Translations under genes and position numbers: made by a program
Notes under the pieces: model-generated
Databases searched by the model: none
Told to the model about the DNA's origin: nothing
Seen by the model: only the letters and a program-made list of their open reading frames with translations
NCBI RefSeq assembly: GCF_032854445.1
Contig: NC_088301.1
Span: 55,105,187-55,169,186 of the forward strand
Direction of reading: 5' to 3'
DNA length: 64,000 bases
Origin: Liolophura sinensis
Lineage: Eukaryota; Mollusca; Polyplacophora; Chitonida; Chitonidae
Shown here: piece after piece, positions 32,811 through 44,800 of the stretch
Layout: the number at the start of each line of letters is the position of its first letter
Numbering within the stretch: position 1 is the stretch's first letter

Positions 32811-35800
32811 CTGTAATGTAACATGCACTTGGTACAATGGTGGTGTATTTATTTAAAAATAACTCACAATGACCTAACTGTCTTATATGAAATGCAAACC
32901 ATTTATCAAACTGATGGAATACGTTAGCAGTTGAGCAGAATACTTCTTAAGGAAACAGAAATTTTCACATCCAATATACACATGCATACGTATTTAACTA
33001 CTGACCTTATTTCTGTACATGTATGTCAATAAACAAGGATTGTATTGATCTGTCAAATATTATTTGTTGTCCAGCACAAGTGAATTTAGCTGTTACTCAG
33101 CTCACTCTTGCTCATTCTTTTCATCAGTATTTGTTGTGATCTACTGATATATTTGACTGTTCTTTAAAAGCATACTCAAGCAATTTCACAGTTAAAGGAG
33201 GTAAGCCTTTACGGGTGGAGGAAACCAGAGAGCCTGTCAAGTTACTGGCAAACTTTTCCACATGTGACAAACATATACATCCACAACATAATGGTGAAAA
33301 CAGGAGGTCAACAAGAGTTCTGGTAAACACAACATATGGCCCAACAAATGCATTTGTTTGAAATGTATGAAAGAATACCAACAGCTTTGTAATGAGTACA
33401 ACCCCTGAGGTAAGTCTTCATGTGTGTTGATCACAGGTATGTGGTTACCATGACAACCTTGCACAAGGGCAAATATGTCCACCAAAAATAAAAACTTGAT
33501 GCAAAAAACTGTTGGATTTGTAGCCCGCACAAGAAAAGCTATCTGTTTATGAAGTATACACAGGGAAATGGCAATCTGGTAACTATGACAAGTGCGAGTC
33601 TCGACACATTGTCATCTGTGTATGTTTGTATGCATCAAAAATTAAAACTGTATGTAAAAACCAGAGTTAAAGCCTGGTCACATAGTATATATATGGAAAA
33701 TGACGGAGAGACAGACAAAATCGCTATAACATAATAGACACTGCCTATGGCATCAAGTGACAACTTGATCTAATATATCAATCATTTATTACCTGACCAG
33801 CATCTCTATGTACTCTGCATCTCTCTCTACCATATACACTTGCTCTGAATCTTTGTCATGAGCCTGAAAACAGCATTTACAGGGAATACAAATTAGTATG
33901 TGTGTACCAATTGTTTGCATAACATGACAAATATTTCATTAAGGCCATTTCATACATCCTCACATCCCCTTCCAAATGAAAAAACAAATGCCAAAAATTC
34001 AAATTATGCCTTCAAGAAATCCAACTCCACGAGAAACAGTCTTTAGTGATTACAAAGAAAATATGTAGTCTTGGTTATTTGAACTGCATGTGGAATTTCT
34101 GCAAACTGTTCTCATCTCATAAACATTTTATTTTACATATTTTATCGAACATCTTTTACACAAAACCACATGTAACAGCAAGCAAACATATCTGCATATG
34201 TACTAGGCACCCATGACCAGGAGAGTGTTAGTTATTACATCTGGTGATACACTAGGGCTCTGTCACATGGTAAGGCAAGTAAATACACACCATGAAATTA
34301 ACATATGTACAATCTATCCTGAGAGAGACTGTACAAAAATTTAAATGTTATCAGGGCAAACAAGAACACACAATCAGCAGCCATGAGTAGCATTACTTCA
34401 AGCTTATTTAATGCCATTTAATTTGAACCAAATATTTCTCTTCGCTAAAACTAAGTACCACCATCATGGACAAAGCCCTAATTTCTGCACACCCTTCCAA
34501 GGCAATTAGACAACTGTTTTCAATAACATTTACAAACCTTTGTGTCAGCATTAGACCCAGATGACTTCCTAGATCTACACACAATGCTCTTTGCCAACAT
34601 GGGGGAGGTCTGGACAGCAATATCAACTGGCAATTCTGACGAGCTTGTAATTGGGGTTAGTAATTTCAAGTTTAATGTGTTAGAATTAGAATTTTGCTTA
34701 TCGCTATAACTGCCTGTTCCAGATGTCAGACTACTATTAGAGCTCAAATTAGCACCAGAAAGGTCATCAGCAGAGTTGCAAGAAACCAAAGAATCAGAGG
34801 ACAGGTAGCGATTTAACAAGGTGCAAGTCATTTGGCAAGCTGCATCAGTGTTAATGCTAGGCACAACAGATTTGCAAGAAGCAGAGTTACTGTCCACGCA
34901 GTCACCAGTGTTACTCACATCAGCTTTTGATATAATATGACCATTAGACAGCATGCTCCTTACATTAGCTAATCCCTCTCTAGAACATAGATCTCCATCC
35001 TCCAAGGACTGATTTGGCACAGAAGATAAAGCAAGAGCTGGAAGGTTGGAAACAGAATTAGAAGGTGTCAGAGATTCTTCACGCATTCTTGTCACTTGGA
35101 ATCGGCCCCTCTTTGTTACTTTGGATGTTAGATCAGAGTCACTGTCCTGTTTAGCAGGAAGATGAAAGGCTTTTTGGTCTTTTTTGCCATCATAGTCCAA
35201 CTCCCACACTGCTTTATACTCTTCAGTTACAGCACCAGTTTGCCCTGCTATATCCTTCGTTGTTTCTAATTTTGAAATATTCGTGGAATTTTCAGAGGCA
35301 TCACTTGTTGAAGGCATTGGGGAAGCAGATGCGGTTTTTGAAGTGGGGTCATCTGTAACCACACTGACACTGAATCGTGACTTTTTCACAGGTGGTCTTT
35401 CTGGAACCTTAAATAAATTGTCATCACTAGGTTGAGTAGATTCCTTCTGCTTTGTTATGCTTCCTTCGCCTGTCCTTGCCAAGGTGTCTAGCAAAAAATT
35501 AGCTTTTTGTTCTTCTGAGGGAGATGGGATTTGTCCTGTGACCTCTGGCAACACTGGCACTGTTGGTGTAGTTACTGGCAAGGGAGTACTTTGGACAGAC
35601 CCAGCAGATGGGTCCTTTTTTCCATGAAGCTTCTCTATTAAAGCTTGTTCCAGATTTGCAAGGTTAATGTCCAATTTCTTTGGATGCGGGCTTTGCACAG
35701 GAGAATCCAACACTCCATTCACCAGTCCCTGCATTGGTAAATTTAGAATGTCAGTTGACCTCCCATCACCAGGTGGGTACGTGTTTGGAACACTTTCAAA

Positions 35801-38800
35801 CAACAAATGGCTTTGTCCTTCTTGATCTTTGTTCCTCTGGCTAAGGTCAGTTTGACTGGCATAATTTCCACTGGAAAAATCAGACTGATTGCCAATGCCA
35901 CCAGTTTTTCCACCTGCTGCTCCATTCACTGCAGGCATCTGAGCTGTCACGCCAAGCTGAGCTGGATAATAGTACTGACCAGGTATCTGCCCTGGATTCA
36001 GTCCTTGTAAAGCCTGAATGTAGGCTTGCAACTGTAAATGCTGTAACGGATCTGACTGGTAAAACTGGAAGTAATTTGGGTGCAACATATGAGCTACTTG
36101 TTGCTGGAGTAGATACTGCTGGTGTATATTATGCATTTGGTATGCTGGATTTCCATAGGGATAAAATGCCTGCCCTGTACCATTTTGCCCCACAGGAGAG
36201 CTATCTGTGACATTTGTGACTGACACTGAGAGAGGCACAACTGCAGGCTGAGCATTCTGCTCTTGGAGATGAAGGTTATTCTGAGAACTGCTCACCTGGT
36301 TTGGATGAAGAGCTGGTCCATCTCCCGGTAGACTTGGATTGTCAATTACAGGTGTAGAAGCGGGCACGATAGTCTGGGGTGGTGGAAGCGAGTCTACATT
36401 TCCATTCAATGGGTGAGCAGGCTTTTTAGAGTTTCTAAACTCCTGCAGCTTATCAGCTAGAGCATTTATATCAAGGGGCACTGTCAGTGCAGATTGTGAG
36501 TGCGAGTTCTTGTTCTTATCCAGTTCTACACTGCTGGACATGGCATCATATTCGGAGATAACAGTACTACTCTGTGAGGATGTCAGAGGAGGATGACTCC
36601 TTTCTGATCCTTCTAGGCCATCACTTGGTAGCTGTGTACTTTCCAAGTTAACTGTCGAAGAACTCGAAGTGTCAACAGGATACTCACTGTCGTCCTCTGG
36701 GAGCTTTTGTTCCGAAAGGTTTATTTCTGACACCTTACACACCATGAATTTCTTCGTTTTACTTTGCACAACTTTACTGGGTTCAGTAATGTCTGTGTCA
36801 GATGCATCTGGTTTCACCGGGGATGATGTTTGACTAGATTCTTTTTCTGTTGGCTCAACACTTGTTTCCTTTTCAACTCCAAACGTCTTCTCACTTTCTC
36901 CATCACCAAAGTTCAACTTCTGAAACTAAATAGAGAATAAATGTATTAGACTAACACAATGACATAAGCCACCGCAGATCTATTTAGAGATGAGAAGGTA
37001 AAAAAAAGACCACGATAATATTACAGAATTATTGGCTGATGGCATATCACTGAATGCTTCCTGCCTTCAGTATCATTCTGCCTAAGCTGGGTAGTTTCTT
37101 GATCATTCCTGCCTTTGCACTGAATGGCTGAACAAAAGGTACCGAAGAGATTTTCAAAAATCTTAATCCTTGCCTTGATGCTTTGATAACACTACTTGAA
37201 GGTTTGATCTTTCTACCATAAATTTGACCCAAGACACGAACTGATTGTTTTACTGGTTCCTGCTAAAGACTACTAGCACTTGGTCTATTAAAAAACAGAC
37301 TAGAAAAAAAAAACAAAAAACATCCCATAGCATAAAGGACCAGTGCTGAAAAATTTCCTCACACTAGCCACAGTGTTGGATTCAAAGGATAAAGGTTTTC
37401 CCAGTTATCAAATAGCATGTAAAGATTGGAAAAGAATTTTTCATAGTATTTATGCATGTTAATATTGTAGTCACCATGACAAACCCAGAGTTTCATGTCA
37501 CTTTTACGAACCTTAGATGTTTCTGAGTCCAGCTGCCTGCTGGAACGACGCTGGGTACTTGGACTAGACGTAGGAGTATTAGCCAGGCTTACACACATGT
37601 TTACTGCCACAACTGGATTCTCTTTTACAAGAGTTATTACTTGTTGCATGAGCTCAATGAAAATCCCAGCTTGGTGATCTGGTAATAAATCTTCACCAAC
37701 CTAATACAAAAAAATCAAACAATTTTATTTTACAATCTTCATTATGTCAGGCAATCAAAACATCAGGCCTTTAGTGGAAATTAAAATTTTAATTTTATCT
37801 AACCAAAACTGTTACATTATGGATAATGGCCAATTAGGTTAGAGACACATGAACAAATACCTGCCTTGCAATCTACGATTACCAAAATGTAATCAACCTA
37901 TGGGGCCCTGCCTAAAAATCCATCACTTACCAACTTTCATTAAGTAGTTTTTATGACACAGTGTAAAACAAATAGGTATGGTAGCAAGATTACCAAAACA
38001 ACTTGTCTGTAGGAGACACAGGACTTCTAAAACCTAATACATTAAGACCTTTAACATTTACCATGTTGAACATGGGTTCTAACTCCTAAAAGAGACTGTC
38101 ATGAAGTTTGTAATTTACAGCAATAACATGTGACATGTACACAGCATAAACGATGGGATATCCTGCTATCATTTTGTAAAACTACATTCAATAATTTTTG
38201 AGGCTGCACCATCAGAGGGCTCATTAAAAAGACGGTCACTAGCTCCCTTACCACACTTTCTTGACACTGAATCTAAATCATATTTATTAGTAACACTCTA
38301 ACAACCAAACAGTTTATCATTCACAGTACTTTACTTGCTTATCTGATGAGTGTTTTAGGCCTTACAAGAATATTTATTTTATTTGATGTCTTCCAGAGTT
38401 ATGAGAAAACCAGGCAAAGCCTGAGGGAAACCCATGACCATGAGCAGGTTTACGACAGTTCTTCCCACAAACGAAAACAGAGGAAGCTGACATGAGCTGG
38501 ACTTACAACTCTTAGCAACTGTATTGAAGAGACGATCCTAAGTTATTTGACTTGAAAAATTTACAGCAAATAACAAACACAAACACAGAACAACACCAAT
38601 AGAACATCCCCATCCTATTATCGTGCTTTTGGGGATACCACCATTAACATTGTAATACCTAGTTGCATTGCTAAAGTGTAAATGGCCAGAGTTAATGCTT
38701 CAGGTATGACATTAACGGTTAAAACTAAAATGGTAACTATACTGTTTTACGAACATAGCCACAAACCAATTTTGAACACAACAGGTCAAAGTCCAATGTT

Positions 38801-41800
38801 AAACAACTGGAAAACACAGGTTGATGTGGCAGCCATATTGTTTCACCTACATTGCTGAAAAACAATCACTGCAGTCTTCTCATTTATGCCATAATGTTTT
38901 CCAATCCAGTCAGTGTTCTTCAGTTACTGTTCAGACAAGATTAATCAAGTAAAAACAATGATGGCTATATCATTTTAAGTAAATTGCTGAAAACCAATTC
39001 CCGCCATCCTCTCATTTTGTTATACCACATTCTAAGTTTGAAGGCAATCAGTGCCAATTCCAATGTCCCACATTGGTTCCCACTGGGGGGACAGCAAATC
39101 AATTACACAGTTTGATCATACGAAGTCACTAAAGTATCTACAAACTTGCTTTAAATAAATCTCACCAAGTTTTCAGCAATCTCCTCAGGCCTGTCATTTT
39201 CTAAAGAGAACCTGAAAGTCACAGTGCTTCTGTTAGACGTCTCAAGTCGACATTCCACTTCAAGCTCTTGGTCATCCACAGCAAGAATGGTAAGACGAGG
39301 GGTTCTGTCTGCCTTTTTCCGTCTGGATTTGGATTTCTTTCTCACCCTTTCTGATGCCCCAAACTGACCTTCATTTTCACTGAAGAGTATAAGAAAATCA
39401 TCCAATCTGTCCTTCATTTGCACTGAAGAGTGTAAGACAATCATCTCCACATGAAGAAATATTTGTATGAATCCATGTTCTCAAACTGTTAAATGCTCAG
39501 ATTATAAAGGCCAAGGACAAATGGTTCTCTGCACCATTATGAACCATGACATATGTAAAATAGCATTGCAAGGCAGATTTATTACACCTATGCTTATGCT
39601 TTTGTTTTTTTTTTACATCATACAATCATTAGGTGTGTGAAAAATCATGCCAAAGACCCTACTCATGACATCACACTCAGTCACACTACACTTATATTGG
39701 GCCAACCAGTCCTTTTTCCCCTGCTTGAACCTCCTACTGCTGAGTGCCCACAACAATTACCACTTTTAAAATCATTGGTATGACCCAACTTGGTTTTGAT
39801 CCCTGGTCTCTCAACTTCAAAGTGGATGCTCTAATCTTTAGGCCAAAGCAGCAATTGCACATTTATAACCAGTTGGCTTGGATGTAGGAGACACATGAAT
39901 GCAAATCTTATCTGAATCAATTAAGTAAATTTTTTTTAGATACCACCCTTTAACATTTACCAAAATACACAATGGAGTCAAGAATTTTATGATTTACAGT
40001 AATAAAGCATATGGATGGATGATCACCTTGTAGTTATAGTGCCTTACATGGACTATATGCTAAAAGAGAATTCAGTACATGCAGTACTGCTTGAATGAAT
40101 GAATGAACGAATAATTTTCAGTGCTGTTCGAGATATCATTTACCTAAGGATTGATTTTACTAAACAAAGGCGTCAATGTCAATTATATTTTACAATAATT
40201 AACACTCATACATGGAATCAATGACGAAACATCACCCTCGTGTCATTATGCTTTACATGTATGAAAAACTAGGGTTCAATAGATACAGTACTTTCACAAT
40301 ACCTCACTTAACATTAACCTTAACACTGAATAGTCTACACCAGGACATCAAAAGATGCTGAATTAGGGTTTAAATTTATTAAGCTTTTACTACACATTTA
40401 TTTCCTTTTTTGTCAGAAGTTGTTACAGGAAAAGGAAGAATAGACAAAATACCTTAATCATTTGCTTTTGCCCTCCCTGGGAGTGGATGTGGATGCCAAA
40501 AGTGTCACATAAAATTCTGTTTTACTTACAATATGTGAACTAAAAATAAAACAAAAAGTAATGACTACATCTACATACCTTTCTCTGCTGGACAAAGTAG
40601 AATCTTCAGTATGGGCCAAAGGCTGAGGTGGTTGACTGTAAGTATGATAGGGTGTCGGACCAGCTGGATATCCCTGTAGAAGAGACAAGTGATGGAACAT
40701 CTGCTGCTGATATTGCTGGGCTGCTATAATATCCAACTGGGTCATATTGGATGGCTGTTAACAAAAGAAATAAAAAAAAAAAATCATGTTAGTTCAGTTA
40801 CAAATCATCCAAAAAATATATATTTCCTCTCTATTCTCACCGTTATTCAACATGAACAGACTAAGGACATGTTCATATGCTAGTCAAGCACTTTCTGGAC
40901 GAATAAAAAAATGTACTAATTCGCCAAGAGGCTATGAATATCTTTTTAGAATGAGACATCACATTTTTCTTTTCACACATTCACACATGTATGAAATGTA
41001 TGCAAATACAGGCATGAGGATTTCAGAATTGCTTGGAAACATTTTTTCAGTTCCGTGTACTTTTGACCTGGGAAACATTGTTTTGGATCCCAACAATTTC
41101 TGCTGTGGGAACTGATATACCTGTAATAAGTTTAGTATTAAGGGCATTTCATGCAGATCTCTGTAAAGCAAAAATTACCAGAATCCCTTAACTTTTTTCT
41201 TTAAAATGTATGCAATGTCACTGAATGATGGAGATATCTGACTACAAACTAAAGAAAAAACAAGGGAGAAAACTGGGTACGCTGTCAGTTGTAGTTATCT
41301 CCCCTACTCGAAGAGTACATGCAACATGTGTTAAATACTTCATAACAGTCTTGGAATCAAACGAATGTCAGAATCCGAATTTCATATGAATCACAACTTC
41401 TTTGGTCAAGGATTTTGATTGGCTTTCTATCCTACATGTAATTCATCGGCTATGCTACTTCCTGTACATTGTGGCAGATAGCATTGCAGGCTCGCTGTAT
41501 ACAGAGAGATTAAAAAAGGTATATTTTTCTTGAGACCATTCATGGCAACACAGTACAAGTGCCTAGTGACACCTTAGCCACAATTTGAAGGTTCACAACT
41601 CAAGCCTTCAAATTAACTCAATGTGTACTAAGCAGTACTGAGTGAGAAGCCAAGCCTTTTTAGTGGGAAACAGACTTTCGGTTCCATGATTTTTTAACCT
41701 GGGAACCAACACAGAAACGCAACGATCGTTTCCCTGAAATCCTCATGCCTGAAATATCTCCTTCTGGCAAAAATATTAATTTGACTGCTAATATTTAAAG

Positions 41801-44800
41801 AGATATTAGTACATTATTGAAACAATAAATAAAACATTTTCAGAACCAAAAACTCTTGATTATGTATGGTAGATAATGGAAAAATATTGAAGATTTTCAA
41901 ATAACTTTTCATCATATTTGCAAGTCACAAACCAGTAATAAAAGCAACAAGGCTACAATATACAAGCTTACATGCCCTCTGATTCACAACTGAACCATTC
42001 TAACATGTAGCAAAAGCCATACTAAAATCAGCCTAATATATATAATAAATATACACAGTGCTTGAAATTTTCACATCTATCTGTCAATGAATGGCAAAAA
42101 AATTGAAGTTTTATAAATATTTAAGGTAAGATATCCAACCCTAGAAGTAGCCTTTCTCTAAATACAGTATAAATTGTGGGATTCTGATAATGTCTTGTCT
42201 ACCATTCAACTAATCATTCCAACTAGCAACCATTTTTGTCTGAAATGAAAAATATGTTTGACTATTAGTGGCAGAATTATATAAAGAAAGAAACGGGTTA
42301 AGAAATTCGTGTCCAAAGAATTCTTACAAAAAAAAATAATTTTTAATAATTTAGTGATTAAATTCTACTATACCTATTTTAATAGCATCTTACCCATCAT
42401 TATGTACTATCAGAAGACAGATGCAAACAATCCTTCTAAACTCTTATCAATGTAAATTCAGAAGTCTACTGCAAATTTTGCTTTCTAAACATGAAAATAA
42501 ATTTTTAAAAACAAAAAATAAAACAAAAATAAAAAATATACCCAAAGAAGCGAGGTTAGATTGAGACAGTGCCACATGCGCGGAATTCTTCAAATTATTA
42601 TATTTAAAAAATAATTGGTCTTATGTTGAAAGGCATTGCACATATCAATGGGAGAAAGGGTCCAAATTGCAAAAGACATCATTTTCTCCTATGATGCTGC
42701 AATGCTTCTGTAATAGATGAATGATTTGCGAGTACACTTACATCAATAATCCTGATGTAACAAAAGAAAGTTTTTAGCTTTGGATGGCTTTGTTAATAAA
42801 GAAGTTCCCCATTCACACAACCTGTGACACCAATTAAAGTGAATGTTCTTGTAGTGTATAGATTTGGACAACAGGGGAGTTGAGTTCGAACTCTTTCATG
42901 GCCAAAGGTAGAAAAAGCCCTACTGTATCATGTGACCTGTCAAAAATGTTAGGCAACTAACATTTATTTTAACATTGGCGCCCGGAAAGAGTTTCACAAA
43001 AAGTAATTTAGAGAACAATGGAGAAAATTAAGAAGCTGAACGTTTGTGAACTTGCAATGTTTCTAAAGAGGTGTCATTGATGCCTCTGAAACACAGTGAG
43101 ATAAGTTATCAGTAAATTAATATGAACAAAGGTTGCGTAACATTTTCCACAAGTCACAGGAGTAGGGCTGTTTTTACCTTTAACAACAAAACAGCTTGAA
43201 CTCGAGACTCCCCTACTGAACACTTTTTGCAAACATATATATGGGGATTTCTTTTCCCTGAGAAGTACCACTTAACATGCTAGATAAACTAGATGTACTG
43301 TCTTTAATCTAACCCTTTATTTTACTAATGCAAATGGTGTTCCAGAAGAATTAACCAACAACATTGTTTAAACAAACATAACCCATTTACTTAACATAAA
43401 TTGAGCTCACAACAGAAAACTGTTGATGGTAACGAGCTCTAACCTCAACACTGCAAATTAAGATAACATAAAACCTTGCCATCACCTCGGTCACCAATTC
43501 ACAACAAAAACCTGCAGGGGGAGGGGTCACAAACAAGAAGTACATGGAGTTGTACAAAATAAACTGTCCCATATAATACACATTTACCCGCTGTCTTGCC
43601 AAGCATGACTCGAACCTTCTCATGTAGTGGGACGAAGCTGGAACTTGTGGAAATTCCTGTGAGAAAATTTTGTTTTTGTATTTAATAATTTCTCTGAGGG
43701 AATGGGATGTCCACTATAAAAAGCTGCATTTTTGCATTTCTTCAGATTTGTTCAACACAACTTAAGAGTTCAATTGTCCCAAGTGCCAGTAGTATGTCTT
43801 GAACATGTTTCTATTCAAGATTCTTTCTGCACCTGTGATCTAATTTGCCTTTTTATGGACTTCATTCATGATATAGTAATGCAAATTGTAATCACGACTT
43901 CCATTTTTACATACATGCAGGCCTTTACTTTCGATGGGATTCTTGCCATGACTCCCGTAAAGCAAATTCCAAGCAGATTCATAAGTCACAAAAATAATTT
44001 TCAAAATAACCAGTTGTTCTCAGCTTTTCCAATTTATAACTATGCCTTCTCTCAATAAGTGGACGCATGACCATAAACGTCGCCATACTGCATGCTTTGT
44101 TCGATTTTTTTTACGCATTATTTCCAATGGGTGTTGTTGCACACCGTGATAACTTTCAAAACATACAAACACTATAACATCTATACTGACGAACTGAGAT
44201 CAAACTAAAATGTGAACTATTTTGAAACGAATCTCCTAACTGTTGGTTTTATCCTACACTGCAAGCAAATTCTTTAGCACAAACTAACTGACAAATAATG
44301 AAATAGAGAAAGGGGTTGAAATAACCGCTGGCCTGCTGATAGTGAAATCTTTGACGTGCTGGCGAGAGTTGGATGAGAAAGTCTGGCGGGCCAAGTTATA
44401 TTGTAACAGCAGCAAAGGAAAATAAGAGTTTAATTGTGTACACAAACTCTGGGGAATTAGAGCGTGGTGGATAAAGTGGGAACTCATTCATCTTTAGTTT
44501 GATCAATATTCGTCATTCTTTCATAAAAGTGAAAGAAAAGTAAATAACACATGCTTGTTTCTAGTGAATGTCCCTACAATATAGGTCATCCCATTGGCTG
44601 TGTCTTTCTTGTGGGCCAATGAGTGAGCTTCTAACAAATTGTTGGAAATGTCACCTGTGTTCAACAATGCAATGGCCTTTTGACAGCTACATCAGTGGAA
44701 GCAGTTACAGAGGAAAATTAAAGCCCAAACACGTCCAAACATTTTAAGGCATTTTTAAAAAAACATTTTGCTGGCTATTAAGCAGCAATGTACCACCTGA

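Noticed and set aside
39785-39865. tRNA-like fragment (TTTGATCCCTGG ... GGCCAAAGCAGC)
   Set aside because: It looks like an old SINE head; the arms do not pair well enough for a tRNA gene.
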